In this document: positions 53,501-63,857 of the stretch, one piece after another
Layout: each line of letters begins with the position of its first letter
Numbering within the stretch: the first letter of the stretch is position 1
Assembly: GCF_001540865.1 (NCBI RefSeq)
Contig: NC_033622.1
Coordinates: forward strand, 16,000,647-16,064,646
Direction: 5' to 3'
Length of the DNA: 64,000 bases
Source of the DNA: Ananas comosus
Lineage: Eukaryota > Streptophyta > Magnoliopsida > Poales > Bromeliaceae
Notes under the pieces: model-generated
Seen by the model: only the letters and a program-made list of their open reading frames with translations
The model's database searches: none
Told to the model about the DNA's origin: nothing
Program-made: the position numbers and the translations under genes

Positions 53501-56191
53501 GTTCCCTCGGGTCATTTTGCATCTGTGTCGGACCTCACTTGGGCCAAATCTGGCAAATATTTGCTATCCGTTAGCCATGACCAGGCAAGTCTTTCAATTT
53601 TCCTACGATGCTTACATTTTTTTCCATTGCTATGTTGCCTGTGCATCTCATTGTTGGCCCGTTTTAGAAATGCCACTAACTTCTTCATTCAAGTCCTGAA
53701 CAACTTCTGTTGCAGAAGACAGCTATTTTAGGGCCTAGAAGCTCATTTCATTTTTAGTTTCTTAAAATTTGCTGCTACTTTTCGGAGTAGAGAAGCCAAT
53801 GCAAAAACTAGGCCAAAAAGGCCTATGTCTGTCCGATGCCAATTTTGTCAGGAAGTGGCCAAACTTATGTGTATTGCTTTGTTAGTCCTTTTGCAAATGT
53901 ACTTTGTTAATCCTTTGGCAAATGTAGCTAATATGATTATTTTGCAGACTGCTCGTGTATTTGCTCCATGGAGGATAGAAGAGACCTCTGGTGATAAGGT
54001 CTCCTGGCATGAAATCGCTCGTCCTCAAGTTCATGGACATGATATTAATTGTGTAACTTTTATACAAGGGGCTGGGAACCACCGATTTGTAAGTGGCGCT
54101 GATGAAAAAGTTGCTAGGGTTTTTGAAGCTCCATTATCATTTTTGAAGACCCTTCACCATGCGATGTCCCAGAACAACTTTTACGATTTTCATGAACAAG
54201 TACAGGTCCTTGGTGCCAACATGTCTGCTCTTGGTCTGTCACAAAAACCTATCTACATGCACAGTGAGTTCCTCTGTATCTCTCTTGGTGCAACCTAACT
54301 GCTAAACAAATGCTCGACCTCTAGATCAAAAGTTACATAAATTCGAAAAAGGATGTTTAGCATTGAATATTGCCCAGCCTATTGTATTCATTTATTTTCG
54401 CTCATATGTAGATCTCCCAGTGACAATGACGCATGCAGACAAATACCATGTAAAATGATGTAAACTATGGATATACTCGTCTTGCTTTTCACCAGAAAGT
54501 TTTCATCTAGCCTCTGCTTGAAACCTGTTCTCATCTCCTTTCCCAATTTAAGTTCCTGTAGGAACTCCCTCATATTGTGGTTCAGGAATATCATTTATTT
54601 AAATTTTCCTGAACCACAATATGAGGGAGTTCCTACAGGAATATCATTTATTTAAATTTGCCGACCGTCCCTAGAGCAAGTGGCAAAGGGTTTGATAGTT
54701 GGTACTTGAGGTCTCAAGTTCGAATCCTAGTTGATTCACATTTCCAGCTAAGTTTATTTCTAAATGAAATAAACGAAGCGGGTAGCGTGCTACCTATCTC
54801 TAAAAAAAAAAATCATTTATTTAAATTTTATGCCCATGATGGTATTGCATATTTATTAGATTCAAATTCGGTATTGCTGTAACTGACATCTTTCCACTGA
54901 TTCAATACACTCAGCTGTCAATGAATCTCCAGCCAGTCTTCACAACGATGGTGCAGATTCTCTGGAAACAATTCCTGATGCAGTGCCTACTGTTTTGACT
55001 GAGCCTCCTGTAGAGGAACAACTAGCCTGGCATACATTGTGGCCTGAAACCCATAAACTTTATGGCCACGGTAACGAGCTATTTTCCTTGTGCTGTGACC
55101 ATGAGGGTAAGCTTATTGCTTCATCATGCAAGGTACACTTGTTGTCTTTTATCTTATATGTTTTTTGCATTATTGTATTAGATGTTTATGTTACATGGTA
55201 TTTGTAGGGATGCCAACGTAAGATTGTTATTTGTTAGTTAACAAATATATTGTAGTGCGTTAGCTTTAGTGCTGCAACTTGGGTGGGTTGTGTCTGATTA
55301 AAGACCGACCCTATCTCAACCCTAAAAATTTATAGTGTGATGATATCACAGGCTCAAACAGCAACAGTTGCCGAGATTTGGCTTTGGGAAGTTGGGTCAT
55401 GGAAAGCCATTGGCCGTTTGCATTCTCACAGCTTAACAGTCACACAGCTGGAGTTTTCCCATGATGACGCTTTTCTCTTGGCTGTCTCAAGGGATCGGCA
55501 GTTCTCAGTGTTCTCAATCAGCAAAACTGGTGCGTAGTTCTGACCATTTTATCAACTGCCGATTACATCCCTAGTGTTATATATGATGCTACCTCTTCCT
55601 GCATGTGCATTTTGTCCTCTGCTCTTCTTATTGTTTAATAATCCACTGTTTCATGGATGGTCATGGATTGCCTTTCCTGTCTCATGGTTTTCAGGGGACG
55701 AAGTCATCCATCAGTTGATTGCCAAGCAAGAGGCGCACAAAAGAATAATATGGGCATGTTCATGGAACCCCTTCAGCCATGATTTTGCAACTGGTTCAAG
55801 GGACAAAACTGTCAAGGTATGGTCGGTTAATAAGGAAGCATCTTCTGTTGATCTACTCGCTACACTTCCTCAATTCCGCGACAGCGTCACAGCCTTATCA
55901 TGGGTCGGCCGTGATCAGTCATGCAATGCCGGGTTTCTTGCCATAGGCATGGATAATGGGCTCATAGAACTTTGGAGTCTCTCTGGTGGTAGAGTTGCCG
56001 AGATTAATGATATGGGCACATCACCATTTACTGCTGTTTGTGCTATTCGGTTTGATCCTTTATTATGTCATGTTTCGACGGTACATCGCTTGAGATGGAG
56101 AAACCCTGATTTCGGTGATACGAAGACACTTCAACTCGCTTCTTGTGGAGCTGACCAGTGTGTTAGGGTTTTCGAGGTCAGCGGCCAATGA
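50508..56191 (+). CDS. ELP2: Elongator complex protein 2 (WD40 scaffold)
   Basis: Ten exons: 50508-50657, 50765-50852, 51294-51379, 51992-52145, 52661-52821, 52913-53584, 53948-54263, 54915-55132, 55352-55529, 55695-56191; 839 aa, the family's usual size. ELP2 is the double beta-propeller subunit of Elongator, which modifies wobble uridines of tRNAs and, in plants, affects histone acetylation, immunity and development. Family motifs visible: VFIGAGCNRIVNNVSWSPSG near the start, ELKGHADWIRSLDFSLP, GHEDWVYSVEWQPP, SASMDKTMMIWRPEK, GFYGGHWAPDG, ARPQVHGHDINCV, LGANMSALGLSQKPIY, LYGHGNELFSL, AEIWLWEVGSWK and WACSWNPFSHDFATGSRDK. The intron after 53584 is GC-AG. The start fits Arabidopsis ELP2 with a Gly-rich N-terminus. 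The seventh intron carries a perfect hairpin and a SINE. The gene converges with the minus-strand membrane-protein gene, 444 bp between stops. Confidence 0.96.
53585..53947 (+). other. GC-AG intron in ELP2
   Basis: The donor is CAG|GCAAGT, a perfect U1 match apart from GC in place of GT, and the acceptor is TTTGCAG|A. Joining gives VSHDQTARVF, the conserved ELP2 reading. There is no nearby GT that keeps the frame. Confidence 0.88.
54553..54641. repeat. Perfect 36-bp inverted repeat (hairpin) in an ELP2 intron
   Basis: Arms at 54553-54588 and 54606-54641 are exact reverse complements (beginning TTCCTGTAGGAACTCC). The 17-nt loop TATCATTTATTTAAATT recurs immediately after the right arm, where it forms the 5' target duplication of the adjacent SINE. 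Confidence 0.95.
54660..54811 (+). mobile_element. tRNA-derived SINE with 17-bp target duplication, copy 2
   Basis: The 152-bp body starts GCCGACCGTCCC, has A-box AGAGCAAGTGGCAAAGG and B-box AGTTCGAATCC, the family block GATTCACATTTCCAGC, and ends CTACCTATCTCT plus poly-A. ATCATTTATTTAAATTT occurs exactly on both sides (54643-54659, 54812-54828). The perfect target repeats point to a recent insertion. Confidence 0.9.
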
Positions 56192-56635
56192 AATCGGCCA
56201 ATGAAGACGGTAACCCTCTTATCAGCCTTTTACATTATGAAATCTAAGGAAGTTGTTGCAGGTTGACAGCCCCATTTGGCAAATTTCAAACCAACGGTAG
56301 GAAGGCTGATAATACGTTACATTAACTTTATACTGCTTTCAGTTTATTTATTTATTTATTTAACTTTCTATGTATGCTAGCTGTAAATGGAGCTCCCATT
56401 CTGTGATCGAAATGGGAAGCAGGTGTTTTTACTAAGCTGTACATAAGAACTGTTTTGTGGGGTTTAAGTTAAAACTCAAAAGAACTTTCAGTTTCGAATA
56501 TTTTTCTCTCTATCAGTTAACATCTTATAGACCTCTGCAATTTTTAAGTAATTTCATGGACAAAAAATCATGACAAGCTATAGTAGCATTATTTTTCTCT
56601 TCTACAAAATGATCTTTGATTAAGAGAATTTCGCA
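56192..56635. other. Shared 3' region of two convergent genes
   Basis: This 444-bp interval must hold both polyadenylation regions (ELP2 on plus, membrane protein on minus). It is AT-rich with a TTTATTTATTTATTTA run near 56344-56362. Transcript tails may overlap. Confidence 0.6.
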
Positions 56636-59600
56636 TCACACAATTTCACCACCATCAGTAGGCCTGTCTACTTCGTGTGTTCTTTCCACACGGTTGTTTT
56701 GAGTTTCTTCACTGCCAACCAGTCTACTATTTGTTACTCCCGATTTTGAGCTTCCTTTTTGACCGACTGCACCGATTTCTACTGCTTCTGAATACAAAGC
56801 CTTGACCAGATTATTGAATCTTCTCCGGAAACTCGGGATTCGCGACATGTTAGCAACAATTCCCTGCAATCTGTGTATACTGAAGTCATGTTTCTTGCTC
56901 TTCAATCGCAAAGGAAATGGTATATAACTTGCAGTATCTTGTCTTATCAAGAAACTTGAACCTTATGAGGTTTTTAGTTGTGTTATTAAAACCCCCTCTA
57001 ATTTTAGAATAATTTTGCACATTAAATTAAAATGTAAAATTAAAGGATGCTTTACTTTTAGAACTCAATCAGAAAGGCCTTCTAAATTATCTGAAGCTTC
57101 AGATAAGCTCTGAAGAGAAGAGGTTTTGCTGATATAAATAGTTGAAAATACCTTCTGATGATTGCTTGTAACTGAGCTCTTCTTACATTATCATCTGATG
57201 GGAACCCGCAATCATCCCAGTCCTCTGGCTTCTCATTGCTTCTGGTCAAAAGCAACTTCCTCAAACATGCTGCTTCATCCTCGCTCAACTCCATGCTTCT
57301 TATCTGCTCCTTCATAACCAGTAATGGTCCAAGAATCCAATATAATACACTATCCTTTGGCCAATTAAAGTTAGTGAGCTCCACCTCATCAGCTGAATAA
57401 TTTTGTCAGTCACAACACTATTAAGAACATAACCAAATTAAACTTCGGTAAAAAGAAATTAGTAGAAAGTTATTATACATATAAGTAGTCCGTTTGAGCC
57501 GCATTTTGCTGATCTTATCAAGCACTGTAGAATAGACCAAGCAGGTAACTTGATGCTTAATTTCTTGCATTTCCCTTCAATGATGCATTCCTCTATATCC
57601 ACAACACGTATCAGACCCTCATTTAACAATATCCTTCCATTTATCTCGCATGATCTGAAGAGCCAATCCCAAATCTGTAAAATTGTGAATGCAAATCACC
57701 GAAGCTCAAAAATTCAGATCAACCACTTCATTTGTGAGCACTTCATTTGTGAGTGAGAGAGAGAGGAGAAATTTTACCTGTATAGGTCTTAACTCTTTAA
57801 TAGCTTTCTTTAGTGTCCTTGATCTTTCTGAAACCAACTTAGATATGTTCGGTGCTGACACTATTCTATCATTTTCGTTCTTTCTCTGGTCCATCTGATG
57901 TTTCCTCTCAGTAAATTGAGATTTCCGATACTTTGGCCTGGCTGTCGAAAGCATATTTAATCAGAGAGGTCATTTATTAGTACTTGGGCATATAGGTTTT
58001 CTATCGACAAGATTCATGATACTAACATATATTTTACTAGAGCAAACGATACCTTGGGAGACAAGAACCTTCTCTTAGGTAAAGTAAATCATTTGTGTAC
58101 TCGTCATAGAGTGATATCACTGCCACAACATATGCAAGACCCATTCGCAGAGAATCCTCCTACAGTAATTAGAATTAAATTAAGAGTTACTTGATATCTG
58201 AATTCTAATTGGTAGTTTATGAAACTAGGCTTACAAACAAATTTCTATACAACTGTCTACAAGCTCATGCATGATAAATTACAGATGCATTACTTATCAA
58301 CTAAATGCCATGCCTTTTACTTTTGTTATCTAGGTACAAACCATACCTGATAAGTAATCAATCCACCATAGAGAGCGAGGAAGAAGCTGGAGATGAATGA
58401 GGCAATCACTGCCCCAGTTACCGCAAGAGGCCACAGTACAATAGCAAGACCAGCGAAGGGTACACACACAGTCTCCAGGAAAGGTCCTTCTCTTCCAAGT
58501 AAGTCATGAAAAAGCCGCTGCCATCCTTTCAACAGCATGTACGGACTTTTCCACAATGCCACAGCACTTATCACTAGTACATCTATAGGGACAGCGAGAA
58601 GGCAAACCAGTAAACTCTTCGGGAGCGTCGATAACCTTTAGAAACAAAGCAGATTACCAATTACATATGGTCACGAGCAGTGTCGATCGCAGTTTATCAT
58701 TTTTGGCAACTACAAGTCATGAATTTAGCAGTAGTTCTTAGAGTAGACAACAAAGATGCGAGAATTTCAGGTATCATCTCAAAATATGTTTAATTTGGAT
58801 AGCAGAATGGATAAAGAGTCAATTAGTGAGGTAATATTCAAATTAAACAGACAGGAGAGAAAGTTCAATTGGTGAATGCCGTACTTGATATCAATGGGAG
58901 TCTCATCATCCCTTACTTTCTCGCTTAAATCATCCATGAACGAGAAGTAGGAGTGGAAACAGAAATCCGTGAAGTCTCGAACTGTCGTACAAGCTCCTTC
59001 TATCGTACTCTTGCATCCGTCCTGTCGAGAAATCATTTTCTTAGCTCTTCGTTTCATTGTTTTCAGGAAAACTTGTCGAGAAATCATTTTCTTAGCTCTT
59101 CGTTTCATTGTTTTCAGGAAAACTATGGTAAAATACATCTGTCGAATTTAATGTTTCTGTATCAAGGGCATCCTGTGGGTTCTCCTGCTTTCTATGTTAT
59201 AATTAACAATCGAATAAGTTTGATAGATGTTTGTTCAGTCATTCACCAATAAACAATATCCACCGAAGAGCTCCGCCATTTCGTTACTTTGTTCAGTTAG
59301 TTCTTTGCTTAGCAACAGTACAGAGCAAATGATATTATTCTTTTTTTGGATTTTTAGGAGAACCCGGAACTGAAAGTGAAACTTACAGTGAAGCAGTGAG
59401 AGAACTTGTCGAGGACATCCTCCCCAACGGCCTCGAACGTTGCGATCAGAGGCGTGAAATACCCATATCCTATTCCTACTAAAAGGCTCCCTAGAATGCC
59501 GAATACCGGCCACAGAAGCAGCGGCACCGGCAAGGTGATCAGCAGCAGGATCTTCAGAACCAGCCCAATTCTCTTTGTTCTGCAATTCACGATCGTTGCA

Positions 59601-60044
59601 GAATCTTAACAAAAACAGTAAGAGAACAAGACATTCTTGTGTGCTGCAGCTCAATGCTATGTACAACTTGTTTCAGTGGCAAGTTTATAATAAGGAAACT
59701 GTACTTTATTAAACAGTAGTAAGTCCAGATGAAGTGTGCGGGCCAAAGACCGATGATCACCGCAGAGTTTCCGAAGAAAATTACAGCAGCTACTATCGGA
59801 CCTATTACAGCAGCTGCAACAGAAGAAGAAAATTTGCCGAGAGACATGTGAAACATCTTTTAATCACCTACTTTTTATCACATTAAAGAGTGCTAAAGCT
59901 AAATTTTAACTTGCATGTTGCATTGCGCATTCAACAGGTATGCATGTTACCTTTGATGATTCCCAGGAGCAGAAGCAATAAGAAGAAAGGGGCGAGTGAG
60001 AGAAAGCTCCATAGCGTGGCCAAGAACCCTGTGGGAACCTCCAT
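56636..60044 (-). CDS. Multi-pass membrane protein, At3g27390 family
   Basis: Ten exons on the minus strand: 60044-59951, 59813-59705, 59579-59387, 59021-58885, 58635-58347, 58159-58053, 57937-57778, 57674-57479, 57392-57152, 56870-56636; 586 aa, close to the Arabidopsis protein annotated as an uncharacterised membrane protein. No biochemical function is established that I know of. The N-terminal half is hydrophobic: MEVPTGFLATLWSF, segments at about 10-30, 33-60, 75-110, 180-205 and 230-265, with the family-typical CFHSYFSFMDDL, SPYMLLKGWQRLFHDL and GREGPFLETVCVPFAGLAI between them. The C-terminal half (from about 310) is soluble and charged, with PKYRK and RSRTLKKAIKELRPIQ. The start at 60044 is chosen because MEVPTGFLA matches the family; an upstream in-frame ATG would add about 30 non-conserved residues. 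A 51-bp tandem duplication sits at the exon-4 acceptor. Confidence 0.9.
59023..59124. repeat. 51-bp exact tandem duplication at a splice acceptor
   Basis: Units 59023-59073 and 59074-59124 are identical (TGTCGAGAAATCATTTTC...GGAAAACT). On the minus strand they end the third intron, so the polypyrimidine-poor acceptor region of exon 4 is present twice. The unit is 17 codons long and open in the exon-4 frame. Confidence 0.92.
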
Positions 60045-60137
60045 GTCAATCTCTTCTACACCAGTACGAGGGAAACGAATCAAAGAGAAGAGGAGGGGAA
60101 GAGGGAACGTGGGCATATAATAATAGCAGCACAAATA

Positions 60138-60176
<39 letters not shown>

Positions 60177-60458
60177 TTAATTAATTAAAAAAAAGGAAAA
60201 GGTATGGGTGACGTGGCTTGGGTGGTTGAACGTGTCAATCACCGAAGCGGGAGTCTCGGGAGGTGGTTTTGTTCTCGGAACGTAATGAAACGCCACACCT
60301 CAGCGGCGCGTACACGTGCGATGCTCCGGTCGTTGTTTGTTTATTAACAGGTCGGATCCGTACGTAGAAATCCGATTCAATAAGACGATGGCGTATGGGT
60401 CGATGCAAATGNGGAATGAAATCTATATCTATATCTATATTTAAATTTCGATCTTCTA

Positions 60459-60534
<76 letters not shown>

Positions 60535-60664
60535 AATATTTCGTAGCTGAATCCTAATCGCCTGTTAGCAAAAGTATATATATATAATATAATAATAATA
60601 GGGATTCAAATCCCCAACCTCAAAGACGCCAACTGAGTCGTCGTCGTCGTTCCTGTCGCCATTG
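60045..60664. promoter_or_regulatory. Divergent promoter region between membrane-protein and F-box genes
   Basis: 620 bp separate the two start codons. The interval holds an (ATA)n run (60144-60175), an ACACGTGC G-box-like core near 60312, an N at 60412, and a 70-bp (TA)n tract (60460-60529). Transcription start sites cannot be fixed. Confidence 0.5.
60460..60529. repeat. (TA)35 microsatellite
   Basis: An uninterrupted 70-bp TA run, about 135 bp before the F-box ATG. Confidence 0.95.
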
Positions 60665-61816
60665 ATGGAGTCTGTCCCGAAGAAACGGAAAATAGAAGGA
60701 AGATGCTCTCGTCAGCCTATCCCTGACGAGCTCATCTCGGAGGTGCTTGTTCGGCTGCCGGTGAAGTCCCTCCTCCGATTCCGGTGCGTATCCAGGACCT
60801 GGCGTTCTCTGATCTCCGATCCTCACTTAATTGAATCCCACCACCGCCGTTCGCAGCAGCACCCCCTCGCTCTCGTCAGAGAATGGAACTTAAACGGCGA
60901 CAATAAGGGCAAAGCAACCTACGTTCCGACCAGGGGAGCTACCCTGCAAAGAATATACTATGATGTCGCCGGCTTCAACAGCATCAGCGACATGGCCGTC
61001 AGAGTATTCTCCTCCTCTCCCGATCTCATATGCATCCGAGAAGACGGCAGCCGCTGCTCGCTGCTAAATCCGGCGACGCGGGAGCGGGTGACTCTGCCTG
61101 AGTTCTCTTCTGGGAATACCACCTTTCTTCGCTACGTGGGGTTTGGCTACGTACCATCCCTCAGGAAATTCAAGGTCGCCAGGGTCTTCGGCCACGTGGA
61201 TATAGACCGTGGGAGCGGCCGACAGGCAGTGGAAGAGAGATGCGCGGTGCTCACCGTCGGCGTCGACCGATCATGGAGGCCGGCGAGAGGTCCTCCTCCT
61301 TTTATGATCACGCGGGATCAAATGGCGTTCGTCAACGGAGCCCTACACATGACGCCGAGCACGGAGGAAGGCAAGGGATTGGCGGCGCTCGATCTCGAGA
61401 CGGAGGCGTGGCGGGTGATTCCGATGCCGCGCGGCGTCTGCGGTAAGATCTCGATCGGGACCTACAACACCGTCAGCCTGAGAGAGCAGCGAGGGTTGCT
61501 GTTCCTCGATCATCTCCTGGGGGCCGGGAAGGTGGAGGTGTGGGCGCTGAAGGACTACGAGAAGGGAGGTTGGGAGATGGAGCACCGAATCGACTTGGGA
61601 CGCCCGCAGATCCCGGAGGAATTCGGCAGGTTTCTGCCGGTGCTGATCGGCGAAGACGGACGGATCTTGATGTACATAGACTGGACGGCATATCTTTGGT
61701 ACGATCCGCGAGACCAGAAATTCGTGCCTTTCTCGCCGCATGGAAAATCTCTAGTTTGGCCTTTGCCGCCTCTGGTCCACGTCGAGAACTACCTGCCTTT
61801 GAACGGATGGGATTAG
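60665..61816 (+). CDS. F-box protein with F-box-associated C-terminal domain, single exon
   Basis: The 383-aa protein begins MESVPKKRKIEG. A KKRK basic patch (6-9) could be a nuclear signal. The F-box spans about 17-60 (PIPDELISEVLVRLPVKSLL, then RFRCVSRTWRSLISDP). The remainder has the features of the FBA/CPR1-type associated domain: FSSSPDLICI, LLNPATRERVTLP, VGFGYVPSLRKFKVARV, LDLETEAWRVIPMPRG, RGLLFLDHL and a WYDPRDQKFVPF end. F-box proteins link substrates to SKP1-CUL1 ubiquitin ligases; the substrate here is unknown. The ATG at 60665 is chosen over the TTG before it. The gene is intronless and GC-rich. A broken relative lies 735 bp downstream. Confidence 0.9.
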   Translation: MESVPKKRKIEGRCSRQPIPDELISEVLVRLPVKSLLRFRCVSRTWRSLISDPHLIESHHRRSQQHPLALVREWNLNGDNKGKATYVPTRGATLQRIYYDVAGFNSISDMAVRVFSSSPDLICIREDGSRCSLLNPATRERVTLPEFSSGNTTFLRYVGFGYVPSLRKFKVARVFGHVDIDRGSGRQAVEERCAVLTVGVDRSWRPARGPPPFMITRDQMAFVNGALHMTPSTEEGKGLAALDLETEAWRVIPMPRGVCGKISIGTYNTVSLREQRGLLFLDHLLGAGKVEVWALKDYEKGGWEMEHRIDLGRPQIPEEFGRFLPVLIGEDGRILMYIDWTAYLWYDPRDQKFVPFSPHGKSLVWPLPPLVHVENYLPLNGWD

Positions 61817-61824
61817 TTAATTTC

Positions 61825-61863
<39 letters not shown>

Positions 61864-62012
61864 TTATTATTATATTTATATTTTATTTAAAGAAAGAACA
61901 GACTTCTGTTTCCTTTTTAGAAATTTTTAATGAATATACAGGTACACCATCGTAATCGTCACAGCAGCATCAGAAAGTAGAGGACTTTTTCTTTGTAACC
62001 TATACATTATAG
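61817..62012. repeat. F-box 3' region with (TTA)n microsatellite
   Basis: An approximately 37-bp (TTA)n run (61826-61862) begins ten bases after the stop codon, so it is probably in the 3' untranslated region. Confidence 0.7.
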
Positions 62013-62170
62013 ATTAAGATTTCGTTTCGAATTGCGAGAAGATTGTATTACGTGCGGTGAGAAAATACGTTAAAAAAAATATTTTTTCGTATATCGCGAT
62101 GAGTCGATTACGATATATTTTTTACAGTCTTACCAAAGTATCTATGGTTCAATACCAAATTAACCCTAAA
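62013..62170. mobile_element. Single-arm relative of the fold-back element at 8632-9270
   Basis: ATTTCGTTTCGAATTGCGAG, AGATTGTATTACGTGCGGTG, CGTATATCGCGATGAGTCG and GATTACGATATATTTTTTAC follow the order of the fold-back left arm with moderate divergence. The second arm is absent, so this is a solo or truncated copy. Confidence 0.6.
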
Positions 62171-62551
62171 AAATATATTCATTGTAACTATATATTGTTT
62201 GGTTTGATATGAGGTGGGTCAAACTTCCCACAATTTTTCTTATTTGCATTAATATTGGCCCAATGAGATGGGCCGGTCCAAATCTGTAAAGACCAAGGCC
62301 CAAGATAAATGCATACAATTGATAGATTTGTGCGATGCTACTTTTTAAATCGAAATAATATAACATCCGAGTTTCTCTTGTGGGACATTGGAATACTGGC
62401 GGCAAGCAAAATGCTAATCTAAATGCCAAATCTAGGGCAAACAGAGATATGTTTCTTCATTTTCTTAGCCAAATTAATAGCGATCTTTTGTATATTTTGC
62501 GTAAACGTATAGAATATTTTCCAATTTTCATTGCTTCAGTTGTTGTCATCA

Positions 62552-63010
62552 ATGGCTTCTCGCCAGTTTTTCCTGTACGACCTTAGGTTGGCGGTGCTTC
62601 TCTGGCTGCCGGTGAAGTCCCTCCTTCGATTCCGGTGGCGTTCTCTGATGTCTGATCCTTGTTTCAGTCAATCTGACTGCCGCCTTTCACAACGGAACCC
62701 CCACGTTCTCGTCGGAGCACAGAAGTTTGTCGACCTTTACCACCACCCCTACCTTCTACGCCGTGACTAACTGGGCAACATTTGAAAAGTACTGCAAATG
62801 CCCGAGTTCGAATAAACCAAAGTGTTCTCCTCCTCCCCCGATCTTTTATGCGTTCAGCAAGCTAATGGTTGTTGCTTTTTTTTAAAAAATCCTGCGACAC
62901 GAGAGCAGGTGACTCTGTCCAGATCTTCCCAGATCTTCTCCTTACGTCTTTGGCATTGGCTATGTTTCAGGTTCTTCGATTGTGTATTTAGAAACCAAAA
63001 CCACTCGGTT
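62552..63010 (+). pseudogene. Broken F-box gene copy
   Basis: An ATG at 62552 leads into LPVKSLLRFRWRSLMSDP, the F-box of the upstream gene with five residues (CVSRT) deleted, then a stop TAA at 62768. The similarity resumes in another frame at about 62822 (FSSSPDLLCVQQANG, NPATREQVTL) and after a further frameshift near 62940 (YVFGIGYVSGSSIVYLE). Most of the associated domain is missing. It is a decayed tandem duplicate or a neighbour of the same subfamily. A short truncated peptide could still be made, but I see no sign of selection for it. Confidence 0.8.
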
Positions 63011-63857
63011 GTAAAAACAGAACCGCGAGATTTCGTGCTCCATCATGCATTATATATCTTATATTTCTTTTGGATGGTACAGATTATATTTATTGTTGTA
63101 ATTCGTTTTTGATGCTACAAATTTATTTTATCGCAGCTTATATCTTCTCTCTTCAATTTCCCCCACATTATTCTTCGTAATTCATCAATTCCCAGTACTA
63201 TCATAAAGGACGACATCTTAGATTTCATAAGAACAAATATTAGTTAAAATTAAACCAAATCAAAATGTGGGACATAACATAATGTCCCACATTTTGTTAT
63301 GAACACATAAACATCAACATAGAGCATTCGAGACTTTCCAGCATATCAAGTAATGCACAGAAAATTTAGTGTCGCAATCGTGCATAATTTTTGGAAGAAA
63401 AATGTTACATCCATCCCTCCAAAGTTTTTTTTTTTTAAAAAAAAAAGTAAAAAATTCACGATAAAATTAGTAAAATACATGAACTTTTGGATGAGCAGAA
63501 TGCGTACGAATAGTATAGCGGGCTTTTTTTGCATTTAGATTCCTGACAAATTTTTATTTTAAAAATAGTCCTGTTAAAATTTAATTTGCAAAAATGGCCC
63601 TGATCCTGCCACGCAGGCGCCACGTCAGCGCCACGTGAGCAGGACTAGGCCCGTGTATTAAGTTGAATACGATGAACCATTCACCGTGTTCAAACACTGT
63701 GAATGATTTACCGTGTTTAGTACGTATTTTTTGTTATATTTTTTTTGTATATTGAAAAGTGGAATAAAGAGTAGGGATGTCAATAGGTATGGATATTCGA
63801 AATATTATCTGAATTTAAACCCGAATAAATTATATATATATATATAATTTATTTTTG
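63011..63857. other. Intergenic spacer with a short hairpin
   Basis: Arms CAAAATGTGGGACAT (63261-63275) and ATGTCCCACATTTTG (63282-63296) are exact inverted repeats around a 6-nt loop. Around 63600-63720 lie CGCCACGT repeats and a second imperfect inverted repeat (CATTCACCGTGTT / AACACTGTGAATG). No gene recognised. Confidence 0.55.

Noticed and set aside
54660..54811. Possible tRNA gene, because of A-box and B-box sequences
   Set aside because: The sequence does not fold as a cloverleaf, has a poly-A tail and target duplications, and has relatives in the window, so it is a SINE.
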